53,531 nucleotides of DNA from an uncultured Bacteroidia bacterium (GCA_902774155.1 CACYHF010000004.1:1-53531); one strand, 5' to 3'. Shown: positions 8,192 through 17,185, numbered from the stretch's first letter. Translations and numbers: made by a program. The notes: generated from the letters alone by a model not told the origin.

Positions 8192-8386
8192 ATGATCATC
8201 GTTCCCGTCAAAGAAGGCGAAAATATCGAAAGAGCCCTGAAGAAATTCAAGCGTAAGTTCGAAAAGACCGGTGCCGTCCGCGAGATGCGCGCCCGCAAGA
8301 ACTTTGAGAAGCCTTCCGTACTCAAGCGTATGGCTCGTATGAAGGCCATCTATGTTCAGCAGCTTCGTCTTAAGGAAGAGCAGTAA
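8192..8386 (+). CDS. rpsU: 30S ribosomal protein S21
   Basis: A 64-residue bS21 (MIIVPVKEGENIERALKKFK at the N terminus, RKNFEKPS in the middle), rich in Lys and Arg and of normal length. In Bacteroidota this protein helps sequester the 3' end of 16S rRNA. The start at 8192 is chosen because it begins the conserved MIIVPV motif and follows the perfect Shine-Dalgarno sequence at good spacing; an upstream in-frame codon at 8132 lies inside the promoter. The gene is monocistronic, with its own promoter and a hairpin downstream. Confidence 0.97.
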   Translation: MIIVPVKEGENIERALKKFKRKFEKTGAVREMRARKNFEKPSVLKRMARMKAIYVQQLRLKEEQ

Positions 8387-8406
8387 GCTTTTTACACTTT
8401 TTTAAT

Positions 8407-8443
8407 ACAAGAAGGGCAACCATCACGGCTGCCCTTAACTTGT
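8407..8443. terminator. Hairpin downstream of rpsU
   Basis: AAGGGCA (8412-8418) pairs with TGCCCTT (8430-8436), and ACAAG (8407-8411) can extend the stem with CTTGT (8439-8443) across a two-base bulge. There is no strong U tract, so this is a probable rather than certain terminator between the convergent rpsU and lptB. Confidence 0.55.
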
Positions 8444-8450
8444 ACCTATT

Positions 8451-8489
8451 ATTAACTAAACCAACTAAAACTAACCGCGTTTAGTTAAT
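8451..8489. repeat. Perfect 10-bp inverted repeat between rpsU and lptB
   Basis: ATTAACTAAA (8451-8460) and TTTAGTTAAT (8480-8489) flank 19 nt that contain further copies of the AACTAAA motif in direct orientation. It may be a second terminator, serving the lptB side. Confidence 0.6.
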
Positions 8490-8510
8490 GCAAGAGGTGT
8501 GCCAAACTGT

Positions 8511-9314
8511 TCAAACTTTTTTTTCGTGGGCTACTTCGGCCCTGGCGCGTTCCACGGATTTGGAGCGTTTGAGCACGAAGCCGGAGCCCAGGTATTTGGT
8601 GCGAACATCCTCATCTGCAGCCAGTTCCTCCGGCGTTCCAGCCTGCAGGATAACCCCTTCATACAGGAGATAGGCGCGGTCCGTGATGGCCAAAGTTTCG
8701 CCCACATTGTGGTCGGTGATGATGACGCCGATGTTGCGGTATTTGAGTTTGGCAATAATATACTGGATGTCTTCCACGGCGATGGGGTCCACGCCGGCGA
8801 ACGGTTCGTCCAGCAGAATGAACTTGGGATCTACGGCCAGGGCGCGGGCAATTTCGCAGCGACGGCGCTCACCGCCGGAGAGCTGGATACCCAGGGATTT
8901 GCGCACCTTGGAGAGGTTGAATTCGTCGATCAGCTGCTCCATACGGGCCACCCTTTCGGCCTTGGTCATATTTTCCGTGCTCTTGGACAATTCCATCACG
9001 GACATGATGTTGTCTTCTACGGACATTTTGCGGAAAACGGAGGCTTCCTGCGGCAGATAGCCGATGCCCTGCTGGGCCCGCTGGTACATAGGAAGCTGGG
9101 TGATCTCGATGGTGTTACCTTGGTCGTCGTCCAGGAAAATGCGGCCGCCGTTGGGCTTGATCTGCCCGGTAATCATATAGAAGCTGGTGGTCTTGCCGGC
9201 GCCGTTGGGCCCCAGGAAGCCCACAATCTCTCCCTGCTGCACCTCCATGGAAACGCCCTTCACTACCGTGCGGACACCGTATTTCTTGACTAATTTCTCT
9301 GCTCTTAGTTTCAT
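8511..9314 (-). CDS. lptB: LPS export ABC transporter ATP-binding protein LptB
   Basis: A 267-residue ABC ATPase that powers extraction of lipopolysaccharide from the inner membrane with LptF/LptG. Walker A is GPNGAGKTT (residues 35-43), the signature is [15 protein letters not shown], Walker B is [13 protein letters not shown], and the H-loop is IITDHN. The order and wording match LptB rather than other ABC ATPases, including the [21 protein letters not shown]-loop region. The C-terminal tail (about 25 basic residues after GSGFVLKR) is longer than in proteobacterial LptB. It lies five bases after the dnaX stop and is probably transcribed with it. The LptF/G partners are not in the window. 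Confidence 0.95.
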   Translation of the reverse strand: MKLRAEKLVKKYGVRTVVKGVSMEVQQGEIVGFLGPNGAGKTTSFYMITGQIKPNGGRIFLDDDQGNTIEITQLPMYQRAQQGIGYLPQEASVFRKMSVEDNIMSVMELSKSTENMTKAERVARMEQLIDEFNLSKVRKSLGIQLSGGERRRCEIARALAVDPKFILLDEPFAGVDPIAVEDIQYIIAKLKYRNIGVIITDHNVGETLAITDRAYLLYEGVILQAGTPEELAADEDVRTKYLGSGFVLKRSKSVERARAEVAHEKKV

Positions 9315-9319
9315 AGGCG

Positions 9320-11023
9320 TTACTTGGTATCTAATCCCATATCGGCCACGAAGGCACGGACTTCGGGGTTGCGCTCCATCAGGTCCTTGGCTTTTTCTTC
9401 CGGCATATAGGGCTTTCTTTCTTCTTCCTCCATAGGGGTGACCGACACCAGCACGTTCACCTTGGGGCAGCCGGTTAGGTCTCGCAGCTTGCCTTCCAGT
9501 TCACGGAGCATCTTCTCTTCCACCCACTGTTTCTGGGCGTCGTTGGTCACGAAGAATTCTATCAGCTTTACGCCTGCGTCTTCGGAGATGTTCACATTCC
9601 CGCTGGAAAGCATACTGGCCAGCCGGGGCTTGGCGCTGTATTGTCCGGCCAGTTCCTTCCACTTGAGACGGAGGGTGTCATCGTCGGGCAGCTGCACTTC
9701 CTGCGGACCGGTAACGGGAGCCGCCTCTTCCGGCTTCTCCTCCATAATGGCGCTCATACTCAGGGCCGAGCCGCTCTTGGGAGTCCTTCTCCTTACGGCG
9801 GGGGCGGCCACTACAGTGGCTTCGGCCTTTTTTTCAGTCTCCGGAGGCGTTGCATTCACCGGAGCGGCCACGGCCGGGGCGGGTTTCGGGGCTACAGCTA
9901 CGGTAGCAACAGGAGCAACCACGGCGGGTTTCGCCTGGATGTAACTGAGCTTCATAAGGGCGAACTCGATGTGCAGGCGCGGGTTCACGGCAGCTTTGTA
10001 GCCGGTTTCGCAGGCGGTGGTGATGCCCAGGGCTTCATACAGGAATGCGTGGGAGCAACGGGCCGCTTGCTCTGCGTAACGTTTCTTGAGGGAATCCGGC
10101 AGTTCCAGCAGCGGTTCCAGGCCGCCGGTCTTGGCCACTACCAGGTTGCGCAGATGGCTGGACAGCGAGGCCACGAAGTGCAGGGCATTGAAGCCTTTGG
10201 CCAGAATCTCGTCCAGTACCAGGAAAGCGGTGGCATAATCGCCCCCCAGGAAAGCATCCACCAGCTTGAAGCTGTATTCGTGGTCCAGGACGTTCAGGTT
10301 GCGGATTACATCGGCATATTGGACCTCCTTGCCGCAGAAAGCCACCGTCTGATCGAAGATGGTGAGGGCGTCGCGCATGGCGCCATCGGCCTTGGAGGCA
10401 ATCACGTGCAGGGATTCTTCGTCTATGGTAACATCCTCTTTCTGAGCAATTTCCCGCAGGTTGCGCACCATGTCCGGGATGCTGATCCGGTTGAAATCGT
10501 AGGTTTGGCAGCGGCTTAGGATGGTGGGCAGGATCTTGTGCTTTTCCGTGGTGGCCAGGATGAAGATGGCGTGTGCCGGCGGTTCCTCCAGCGTTTTGAG
10601 GAAAGCATTGAAGGCCGATTGCGACAGCATATGCACCTCATCAATGATGTAGACGCTGTACCTTCCCACCTGGGGCGGCACCTGCACCTGTTCCATAAGC
10701 GTCTTGATGTCTTCCACCGAGTTGTTGGAAGCGGCATCCAGCTCATGGATGCAGTACGACCGTCCCTCCTGGAAGCTCACGCAGGATTCGCACTCCCCGC
10801 AGGGTTCCATATCCGGTCCGGGATTGGCGCAGTTGATCATTTTGGCGAAGATGCGCGCCGTGGTGGTTTTGCCCACCCCGCGGGGACCGCAGAACAGGTA
10901 TGCGTGTGCCAGCTGCCCGCGACGGATGGAATTGGACAGCGTCCGGGCAATGGTGTCCTGGCCGATCAGGCGCCCGAAGGAATCCGGCCGGTACTTCCGG
11001 GCCGATACGATATACTCACTCAT
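9320..11023 (-). CDS. dnaX: DNA polymerase III subunit gamma/tau
   Basis: A 567-residue clamp-loader ATPase. The N terminus is [22 protein letters not shown], the P-loop GPRGVGKTT spans residues 46-54, a four-cysteine zinc module lies near residues 64-82 ([17 protein letters not shown]), and Walker B is [10 protein letters not shown] Pro/Ala/Val-rich linker (residues about 370-430) separates the AAA+ and collar domains from the short tau-like C-terminal domain. The start at 11023 is preferred because an upstream extension of 72 codons would cross the repeat-rich spacer and encode non-conserved residues. Within the linker, codons 397-399 hold an in-phase A AAA AAG slippery heptamer followed by a hairpin, annotated separately. 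lptB follows after five bases. Confidence 0.95.
   Translation of the reverse strand: MSEYIVSARKYRPDSFGRLIGQDTIARTLSNSIRRGQLAHAYLFCGPRGVGKTTTARIFAKMINCANPGPDMEPCGECESCVSFQEGRSYCIHELDAASNNSVEDIKTLMEQVQVPPQVGRYSVYIIDEVHMLSQSAFNAFLKTLEEPPAHAIFILATTEKHKILPTILSRCQTYDFNRISIPDMVRNLREIAQKEDVTIDEESLHVIASKADGAMRDALTIFDQTVAFCGKEVQYADVIRNLNVLDHEYSFKLVDAFLGGDYATAFLVLDEILAKGFNALHFVASLSSHLRNLVVAKTGGLEPLLELPDSLKKRYAEQAARCSHAFLYEALGITTACETGYKAAVNPRLHIEFALMKLSYIQAKPAVVAPVATVAVAPKPAPAVAAPVNATPPETEKKAEATVVAAPAVRRRTPKSGSALSMSAIMEEKPEEAAPVTGPQEVQLPDDDTLRLKWKELAGQYSAKPRLASMLSSGNVNISEDAGVKLIEFFVTNDAQKQWVEEKMLRELEGKLRDLTGCPKVNVLVSVTPMEEEERKPYMPEEKAKDLMERNPEVRAFVADMGLDTK
9807..9833 (-). promoter_or_regulatory. Candidate -1 ribosomal frameshift signal in dnaX
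   Basis: On the coding strand A AAA AAG occupies 9833-9827 in the phase used by E. coli dnaX. After a 6-nt spacer comes GCCAC (9820-9816), loop TGTA, GTGGC (9811-9807). A -1 shift would add 49 codons and stop at 9678, giving a protein of about 448 residues against 567 for the full product. The hairpin is short, so this is a proposal. Confidence 0.45.
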
Positions 11024-11029
11024 AGCACA

Positions 11030-11037
11030 CAAAGATA
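11030..11037 (-). promoter_or_regulatory. -7 promoter element of dnaX, six bases from the start codon
   Basis: The minus strand reads TATCTTTG at 11037-11030, with only six bases to the ATG at 11023, so the transcript would be leaderless or nearly so. The nearest TTTG (11055-11052) is 14 nt upstream, closer than the usual 19-21. Confidence 0.55.
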
Positions 11038-11118
11038 ATAAAAATCTGAGCCAAATACCACCCCTGACCGGAAGATTAGGAGGGGTCGGCCGGGTCCAGC
11101 TCCAGAATCCGAAGCAAT

Positions 11119-11198
11119 CGGGAGCAGAAGTGGGGTGTTTTGCTCCCGGATGAGGTAATTTGTTGTTTTCGGGAGCAAAAAAGGGGTAATTTGCTCCC
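11119..11198. repeat. Two tandem hairpin repeats with conserved loop
   Basis: GGGAGCA (11120-11126) pairs with TGCTCCC (11141-11147), and the same arms recur at 11171-11177 and 11192-11198. Both loops are exactly 14 nt and share GGGGT at the same place. The units start 51 bp apart, and the bases between them (GAGGTAATTTG) repeat the right-hand half a third time. Confidence 0.8.
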
Positions 11199-11282
11199 AA
11201 ATTGTCATTTTGAGGAACCGGGCGGCTTCCGGCGTACATGGTTGGTCAAAGTGCTGTAGATGTTCGGTTTTGGATGACACAT

Positions 11283-11305
11283 AACAATCTATCAATCAGG
11301 CATTT
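11283..11305. repeat. 23-bp palindromic element, weak copy F
   Basis: About 14 of 23 bases match AAATTGCTGATNATCAGCAATTT. It is followed by TTTACGAAAAGT, like the TTTACGCAAAA flank of other copies, and leads directly into a hairpin as copy E does. Confidence 0.45.
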
Positions 11306-11351
11306 ACGAAAAGTTCTCTCCTCGTTTTTTTTGCGCAGAGAACTTTTCGTA
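11305..11351. terminator. 15-bp perfect stem-loop downstream of the protease operon
   Basis: TACGAAAAGTTCTCT (11305-11319) and AGAGAACTTTTCGTA (11337-11351) enclose a 17-nt loop containing eight T in a row. It lies about 40 bases past the protease stop. No U tract follows the stem. Confidence 0.65.
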
Positions 11352-11392
11352 TCCGACTGATAATCAAATAGATACTGGCCAGCAAAAACCCC

Positions 11393-12979
11393 CTACAGGG
11401 TTTCAAGGGCTTTGTCTACCGTGGTGTCTACGGGGAGGTAGTACTTGTAGAAGGCGTTTTCGCCCAGTTTGGAGTAGCGGGCGATGAGGGCGCGCAGCTG
11501 GGGCAACAGGTAGGGTGCTGTCCGGTCCCATTCCGCCTCCGTGCAGGGGATGCCGTCTTTCTGGCGGGCAAAGGCGGGGAAATCCACCTTCAGGTTGAGC
11601 CCGTCCAGGAAACGGTCCATTTCCGGATAGGTTGCGATGGAAGCCAGTTTGGTGGTATACCGGTCAAACACCTGCGAAGCGAAACGCATCTGCGTGGCTT
11701 TCTTGTTGCAGGCTACGTAGAAGTCCGAGGCCCGGGAAGTATCCACCGGCACAAACACGTCCGGCATGATGCCGCCACCGCCATAGACCACCCGGCCTTT
11801 GCGCGTATGATGCACATCGGTGGTATCCAGGCGAACGCTGTCGGCGCTGAAGACTTCTCCATCGGCATAGCGGTTATAGATATCGTAGGCGTAGTCCCTG
11901 CCACCTTTATCATAAGGCTTCTGGATGCAGCGGCCGCTGGGCGTGTAGTAACGCGCCACGGTGAGCCGGATGCCGGATTCGTCGTTGAAGAAGAAGGGCT
12001 CCTGCACCAGTCCCTTGCCAAAGGAGCGGCGGCCCACCACCGTACCTCTGTCGTTGTCCTGGATGGCCCCGGCGAAAATCTCGCTGGCCGATGCCGAATT
12101 CTCACTGATGAGGATGGTAAGGCCCATGGTCTGGAACAGACCTCTTCCATCGGCCTTGTATACCTCACGCGGCCGATGCCGGCCCTCGATGTACACGATG
12201 GTATCCCCGGACGAGAGGAAATCGTTGGACAGCAGCAGCGCCTGGTCCATATAGCCGCCGGTATTGTCCCGGATGTCGAAAATCAGGTGCGTCATCCCCT
12301 GCCCCATCAGATCCAGGGCGGCCTCGTGGCACTCCTTGAAAGTGGTACGGGAGAATTTCCCCAGCCGGATGTAGCCCACGCTGTCGCGCAGCATAAACGC
12401 GGCGTCCAGGCTGTGCAGGGGAATCTTGCCACGGGTAATCTCGAAGGGAATCTCTTCCCCGCCCCGCTTCACGGTTACGGTAACCTTGGTTCCGGAAGGA
12501 CCCTTGATGTGCCGGACCATGCTGTCCTGCGGGAAATGCACGCCGGCAATCACTTTGTCGTCCACCTTGAGCAGACGGTCCCCGATCATCATGCCCACTT
12601 TCTCGGCCGGACCGCCGGCTATGACCTCCAGCACCACGGCGGTGTCATTGGGCACGTTGAACTGGATACCAATCCCGTCGAAATTACCGGACAGTTCCTC
12701 CTCCGAGGCACTGAGCTGCACCGGCGGCAGGTACACCGAATGCGGGTCCAGTTTGGCCAGGGCGGCCGATACGGCGGCATCCGTCATGCCGCTTTTGTCC
12801 AAAGTATCCACGTAATGCCGGTCCACAATGTCCAGGATGAGGTTCAATTTTCCCCAATCTGTCCGGCTGATGCGGCTGATGCGGCGGCTGTCCCGGTAAC
12901 GGACGGCCACCAGGGTGATGAGCACGCCGATCACGACGCCCAGCACCAATTGCAGAATCTGGCTTAAGGTTCTGTTCAT
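11393..12979 (-). CDS. C-terminal processing peptidase (S41 family, PDZ domain)
   Basis: A 528-residue periplasmic serine protease that trims proteins from the C terminus. Residues 8-28 (ILQLVLGVVIGVLITLVAVRY) form an uncleaved N-terminal membrane anchor. A PDZ domain follows (FDGIGIQFNVPNDTAVVLEV, then AEKVGMMIGDRLLKVDD). The S41 core carries the nucleophile in ISENSASASEIFAGA and the lysine base in GRRSFGKGLVQ. The C-terminal 120 residues are a family-specific tail. The start at 12979 is chosen because its ATG overlaps the upstream dCMP deaminase stop as ATGA and begins just before the membrane anchor. The longer open frame upstream would read through the deaminase gene in another frame. 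Confidence 0.93.
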   Translation of the reverse strand: MNRTLSQILQLVLGVVIGVLITLVAVRYRDSRRISRISRTDWGKLNLILDIVDRHYVDTLDKSGMTDAAVSAALAKLDPHSVYLPPVQLSASEEELSGNFDGIGIQFNVPNDTAVVLEVIAGGPAEKVGMMIGDRLLKVDDKVIAGVHFPQDSMVRHIKGPSGTKVTVTVKRGGEEIPFEITRGKIPLHSLDAAFMLRDSVGYIRLGKFSRTTFKECHEAALDLMGQGMTHLIFDIRDNTGGYMDQALLLSNDFLSSGDTIVYIEGRHRPREVYKADGRGLFQTMGLTILISENSASASEIFAGAIQDNDRGTVVGRRSFGKGLVQEPFFFNDESGIRLTVARYYTPSGRCIQKPYDKGGRDYAYDIYNRYADGEVFSADSVRLDTTDVHHTRKGRVVYGGGGIMPDVFVPVDTSRASDFYVACNKKATQMRFASQVFDRYTTKLASIATYPEMDRFLDGLNLKVDFPAFARQKDGIPCTEAEWDRTAPYLLPQLRALIARYSKLGENAFYKYYLPVDTTVDKALETL

Positions 12980-13380
12980 AAGGCTTGTTCTACTTCCACG
13001 CCGGCCCGTTTCAAAAGGTCGATTCCGTCCGTGAGGCGGTATGCATCCCGGTAGACCACCCGCTTGATGCCGGCCTGAATGATAAGCTTGGCGCATTCGG
13101 CGCAGGGAGAGGCCGTCACGTAGAGCGTGGCCCCCTCACTGCTGTTCCCGCTTTTGGCCACCTTGGTGATGGCATTGGCTTCCGCGTGCAACACATAAGG
13201 CTTGGTGACGCCGTTTTCATCTTCGCAGATGTTCTCGAAACCGGAAGGCGTGCCATTATAGCCGTCGGAAATGATGGTGCGGTCCTTGACCAGCAAGGCC
13301 CCCACCTTCCTGCGCTTGCAGTAGGAGTTCTGGGCCCAGACTTCGGCCATGGCCAGATAGGAATGGTCGAATTTTGCCAT
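12976..13380 (-). CDS. Deoxycytidylate (dCMP) deaminase
   Basis: A 134-residue zinc enzyme that converts dCMP to dUMP for thymidylate synthesis. The zinc ligands and the catalytic Glu are in LHAEANAI and SPCAECAK, the classic HxE and PCxxC pair. The N terminus MAKFDHSYLAMAEVWAQNSYCKRRKVGALLV matches the ComEB/dCMP deaminase group rather than cytidine deaminases. The ATG at 13380 is one base after the acyl-CoA ligase stop. Its own stop overlaps the protease start, so three functionally unrelated genes are tightly coupled. Confidence 0.93.
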   Translation of the reverse strand: MAKFDHSYLAMAEVWAQNSYCKRRKVGALLVKDRTIISDGYNGTPSGFENICEDENGVTKPYVLHAEANAITKVAKSGNSSEGATLYVTASPCAECAKLIIQAGIKRVVYRDAYRLTDGIDLLKRAGVEVEQAL

Positions 13381-13381
13381 A

Positions 13382-15037
13382 CTAGTTACGCTGATACAGA
13401 TAACGTTTGATGCTCTTCTTGGGGGTGCGCTCGAAGTCTTCGGGCATAAGCTCGATCTTCTTGATCTGCGCATACTTGGGCAGTTCGTCGTTGATAGCCG
13501 GGAGCATGCCGATAATGTGCTTCTTGAACTCCGAACGGGTGTAGCCGTCCAGTTCGCCCTGGTGCCAGTCCGGATAGATGAGGGCGGTGAGGCTGCCGTC
13601 GTCCTCCACTACCAGGGAATCCACCACATAGTTGAAGTTGTTGATGGTGGCCTCCACCTCTTCCGGATAGATATTCTGGCCGGAAGGACCCAGTACCATA
13701 CACTTGGAACGGCCGCGGAGGAAGAGATAGCCATCGGCATCCATCACACCCATATCGCCGGTGCGGAACCAGCCGTCGGCGGTGAAGGACTTGGCCGTGG
13801 TGTCCGGATTCTTGTAATAGCCCAGGCATACGTTGGGGCCTTTCACCTGAACCTCGCCGGGAATACGCTGAGGATCGGCGGAATCGATGCGGATTTGCAT
13901 ATTCAGCGCGGCACGGCCGGCCGATCCCACCTTCACCTTGTCCCAGTGGGCATAGCAGATGATGGGGCCGCATTCCGTCATTCCGTAGCCTACGGTATAG
14001 TGGAAGCCGATCTTGTTCAGGAACTTCTCCACCTCCGGGTTCACGGCGGCACCACCCATAATCACTTCCTCGAACTTACCGCCGAAAGCATTGGTTAGCT
14101 CCGTGCAGATACGCTTCTCGATGGCCTTGTCCAGCACGGGGATGCGCATCAGGTATTTCCGCTTGTCGATGAGCGGTTTGAGCTTGGTCTTATACACCTT
14201 CTCAATCACCAGCGGAACGGCGATGATGATGTCCGGGTGAATGTCTCCCAGGGCCTGCATAATGATTTTAGGACTGGGGACACGGCTCAGGAAATGCACG
14301 TGCATACCGATGCTGATCTCGAAGAGGAACTCGAACATCATCCCGTACATATGGGCCGACGGCAACATAGCCACCACGTTCATACCGGCCTTGAGCATAG
14401 GGCAGGCATCCTTGGAGGCGAACTCGATGTTGGAATAGAGGGAACGGTAAGGCAGCATAACGCCCTTGGAGAAACCGGAAGTGCCTGAGGTGTAGTTAAT
14501 GACAGCCAAATCTTCCGGACCGTCCTCCCAGTAATCCAGGTTTTCGGGTTCGAAGTTATTAGGATAGCGCCGGCCGAATTCCTCGTTCAGGTGTTCGCGC
14601 ACCTGTGCCAGTTCTTCCGAGGCAGCATACAGGAACTTGAAGGTGTTGATCTGGACCACCACGCTCAGATCCGGCATTTCATCGGCCGATAAACCTTCCC
14701 AGATGACCTCGTCCACGAAGAGGACGCGGGCTTCCGAGTGATTGACCAGATAATGTATATTGCCGGGTTTGAATTCGTGCAGGATGGGAACGGCTACGGC
14801 GCCGTAGGTGATGGCGGCCAGGAAGCTCACGCCCCAGTTGGCCTGGTTGCGGGAGCAAATAGCCACCTTATCCCCTTTCTGAAGGCCGCACTGCTCGAAG
14901 GCGATGTGCAGCTTGGCAATCCTCCGGGCCACATCCCGGTAGGCCAGCGTCATGCCCTGATAATTGGTGAGGGCAGGCCGGTCCCAGTTTTGGATGAGGC
15001 TTTCCTGAAGGATTTTGTTAACGGATTTGAATTCCAT
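13382..15037 (-). CDS. Long-chain fatty acid-CoA ligase (AMP-binding enzyme)
   Basis: A 551-residue adenylate-forming enzyme that activates fatty acids to acyl-CoA through an acyl-AMP. The P-loop-like motif is INYTSGTSGFSKGVMLP, the A5 motif is YGMTECGP, and GWFRTGDMGVMDADGYLFLRGR marks the hinge. The C-terminal lysine region reads RTPKKSIKRYLY, close to the end of the chain. It is slightly shorter than typical FadD enzymes and lacks any signal, so it is cytoplasmic or membrane-peripheral. It lies 15 bases after the stop of the large unknown envelope protein and one base before the deaminase gene. Confidence 0.92.
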   Translation of the reverse strand: MEFKSVNKILQESLIQNWDRPALTNYQGMTLAYRDVARRIAKLHIAFEQCGLQKGDKVAICSRNQANWGVSFLAAITYGAVAVPILHEFKPGNIHYLVNHSEARVLFVDEVIWEGLSADEMPDLSVVVQINTFKFLYAASEELAQVREHLNEEFGRRYPNNFEPENLDYWEDGPEDLAVINYTSGTSGFSKGVMLPYRSLYSNIEFASKDACPMLKAGMNVVAMLPSAHMYGMMFEFLFEISIGMHVHFLSRVPSPKIIMQALGDIHPDIIIAVPLVIEKVYKTKLKPLIDKRKYLMRIPVLDKAIEKRICTELTNAFGGKFEEVIMGGAAVNPEVEKFLNKIGFHYTVGYGMTECGPIICYAHWDKVKVGSAGRAALNMQIRIDSADPQRIPGEVQVKGPNVCLGYYKNPDTTAKSFTADGWFRTGDMGVMDADGYLFLRGRSKCMVLGPSGQNIYPEEVEATINNFNYVVDSLVVEDDGSLTALIYPDWHQGELDGYTRSEFKKHIIGMLPAINDELPKYAQIKKIELMPEDFERTPKKSIKRYLYQRN

Positions 15038-15052
15038 ATGATCAGGTTCGGT

Positions 15053-17179
15053 TTAGTTCAGTTTGAAGTCACGGGTGCGGCCGTCGTAGCATTCGGCCGA
15101 GACCCCTTTGGCGGTGGGGGTGAGCACGGCATCTGGCTTGATCATCTTGCCGCCCTCATCCTTGAGGTTCAGGGCGTCGCCGCCCTCGAAGGGATACAGG
15201 AGCGTGCGGATGGAAGTGCGCACCGCCCAATAGCGTTTTCCCTTTTGCGTTTCCACGAGCTCCGGCAGGTTCTTGATGGTTTCCGGTGCCCGGATGCCTT
15301 TCCAGCCTTCCGGTTTCTGGCCGTGCAGGTTGTAGCGCTCCAGGCTGCCGTCCTTGTGTAACACCATGATGGTGTAGCCGCCCGCTCCGGTGAAGTCGTA
15401 TGCGTCGGGACCCAGGAGGACGGGCTTGGGCAGTTTCACGGGGAAGCCGTTCACCCAATGACCCAGGCGGTCCAGCAGGTACAGTTTGTCGCCGGCGCAG
15501 AACAGGAACTGGATTTTCTTGCTGTTGTAATAGTCGATGCACTGCACGCGGCCGCAGAGGTCTTCCTTGAAGGGAATGCCCCATACGCCCTTGCCGTTCT
15601 CGTCGTTCAGACAGATGGATTTCTGTGCGTTCTGATACAGGTAATTGGTTTTTCCCGTGCTGAAATTGATTACCGGGAACAAACCGGTGGGAACCACCAC
15701 GGTGGTATCGCGCTCCAGTACCTGTACCTTCGTGCCTTTCAGCACACGGGTGTCCACGCTGACGCGCAGCGAAGGACGTTCATCCAACAAATCCATTCCC
15801 AAGCTGGCCGGAGCGAAGCCCGCCCCCTGCACAAAATTCTGCAGCGGTTGGGCCAGGTTGGCCGAAAAGAGGTTCTGGATGGTTTCCGGGTTGTCCGACA
15901 GCGAAGCATAGGCCACGAAGCCGTCCGGAAGGGAGACGGAAGCGTCTGACAGACGCTCCTTGAGCTTATAACTCATGAAATCTTTATCGGCGAAGGCTCG
16001 CAGGGTGGGAAGGTCTCCGTACAGCGTCCAGTGGCTGTTGAGGCTGGCGCAAAGCGTATCCGGCGCACTGAAATCGTTCCCCAGCAGAAGGGCCAGGCAG
16101 CCACGATAGGGATTAGGGGCTTCGGAGCCCAGTTTCAGGTCTCGGGCGCTGCGTACCAGCAGGGCGTCGCGCTCCACGCCGTCGTCGGTGCGGAAACGGG
16201 CGTGTACCACCTCCCGGGGCTGCAGGTTCACGAACCACTCTTCCGGCGACTGGGGCCGGCCGCTCTTGCTTTTCAGGGCTTTGTTATAGGCCACCAGGCG
16301 GCCGTTGCCGTCTTCGAAGCTGCGGCGGGCGTTCAGCAGGGCCTGGGCATCGGCCACGGGGATGGAAAAGGCGGCGCAGGTGCCATAGGGCAGCACTTCC
16401 GGGAATTCCGCCTTGGCCGACGGGATGCCCGCAAAGGCGCGGAAATAACTGGCGGCCGATTCTCCGGGCAGGGCGGTTCCTTTGAGGACGATATGATCTT
16501 TCTCCAAATCCCGGACGCTCCAGGCGCTCCAGGCGGTGAGATTTTTCACGAATGTGGCTTGCTGGCGATAGGCCGTTCCGGCATAGGTCTGGACCAGTTT
16601 TCCGGCCTGGGCGTGGGACAGGAAAAGCACGGCCGGGCCGGAGACGCCGTGCAGGAGGTCCTGCAGATGCCGGGTGCCCAGGATGGAACTTTCTTCGTCC
16701 AGGTGACGGGCGGCAGCATTGAGGAAGGTCTCCGAACGGGAGGCCAGGAAGAAGCCGTCTTTCTTGAGGGTTTTGAGCCCGGCGCGGGCGGCCCGGACCA
16801 GGGTTAGGGAATCCGGCTCTGTTACCTCCGCGGCCACCAGCGGAACCAGCGAACCGCTGTTGTGCAGGGAAACGGCCATACGGCTGCGGTCCAGACCTTG
16901 CAGGAAGGCCATAAGCGCCGGATTTTCCGGGGCGATGAAGCCCTGCACGAAGCCGGCGGAATCTGCCAGGACACGGGCGGCTTTGGCCGATCCGTCGAAC
17001 ACCCAGACAGCGTTGGCATCGGAGGGAATGGCTTTCAGGACAGACCAGGAAGCGGGGGTGGTTTCCGTGGCCACAGGGGCCTCAGGACCGTTTTTATACA
17101 GACGCAACACCGCCAGGACAATACCTGCTATCAGGAGCGCTAAAGCCGCGACGGCCACAATGGTAAATCGTTTTCCCAT
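15053..17179 (-). CDS. Large membrane-anchored envelope protein of unknown function
   Basis: I do not recognise a family with confidence. The 708-residue protein starts with a single hydrophobic segment (residues 5-27, FTIVAVAALALLIAGIVLAVLRL) with no obvious cleavage site, so it is probably held in the inner membrane facing the periplasm. The middle, from AIPSDANAVWVFDG, reads like repeated alpha/beta modules of proteins that describe a per-residue score or state. The last 230 residues contain repeated beta strands (DKLYLLDRLGHWVNGFPVKL, GGYTIMVLHKDGSLERYNLH) resembling blades of a propeller. The start at 17179 is the only ATG; an upstream TTG at 17188 overlaps the promoter element. It heads the operon that continues with the acyl-CoA ligase. 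Confidence 0.75.
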   Translation of the reverse strand: MGKRFTIVAVAALALLIAGIVLAVLRLYKNGPEAPVATETTPASWSVLKAIPSDANAVWVFDGSAKAARVLADSAGFVQGFIAPENPALMAFLQGLDRSRMAVSLHNSGSLVPLVAAEVTEPDSLTLVRAARAGLKTLKKDGFFLASRSETFLNAAARHLDEESSILGTRHLQDLLHGVSGPAVLFLSHAQAGKLVQTYAGTAYRQQATFVKNLTAWSAWSVRDLEKDHIVLKGTALPGESAASYFRAFAGIPSAKAEFPEVLPYGTCAAFSIPVADAQALLNARRSFEDGNGRLVAYNKALKSKSGRPQSPEEWFVNLQPREVVHARFRTDDGVERDALLVRSARDLKLGSEAPNPYRGCLALLLGNDFSAPDTLCASLNSHWTLYGDLPTLRAFADKDFMSYKLKERLSDASVSLPDGFVAYASLSDNPETIQNLFSANLAQPLQNFVQGAGFAPASLGMDLLDERPSLRVSVDTRVLKGTKVQVLERDTTVVVPTGLFPVINFSTGKTNYLYQNAQKSICLNDENGKGVWGIPFKEDLCGRVQCIDYYNSKKIQFLFCAGDKLYLLDRLGHWVNGFPVKLPKPVLLGPDAYDFTGAGGYTIMVLHKDGSLERYNLHGQKPEGWKGIRAPETIKNLPELVETQKGKRYWAVRTSIRTLLYPFEGGDALNLKDEGGKMIKPDAVLTPTAKGVSAECYDGRTRDFKLN

Positions 17180-17185
17180 AGAACG

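Larger units (their letters stand above)
11024..11392. other. 369-bp spacer between dnaX and the protease gene
   Basis: No gene is supported here. A 91-codon minus-strand open frame has no recognisable protein and only translates the repeats. From left to right the spacer holds the dnaX -7 element, a GC-rich stretch, two tandem hairpin repeats (11119-11198), a weak copy of the 23-bp palindrome (11283-11305), and a 15-bp perfect stem-loop (11305-11351) that probably ends the operon to its right. Confidence 0.7.

Noticed and set aside
11119-11198. Possible CRISPR array
   Set aside because: Only two full units, each itself a hairpin, with no regular unique spacers and no cas genes.
11020-11295. 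A 91-codon minus-strand open frame across the repeat spacer
   Set aside because: Its only pattern (EQITPFLLP, EQNTPLLLP) comes from the tandem hairpins; no homologous protein or start signal is evident.
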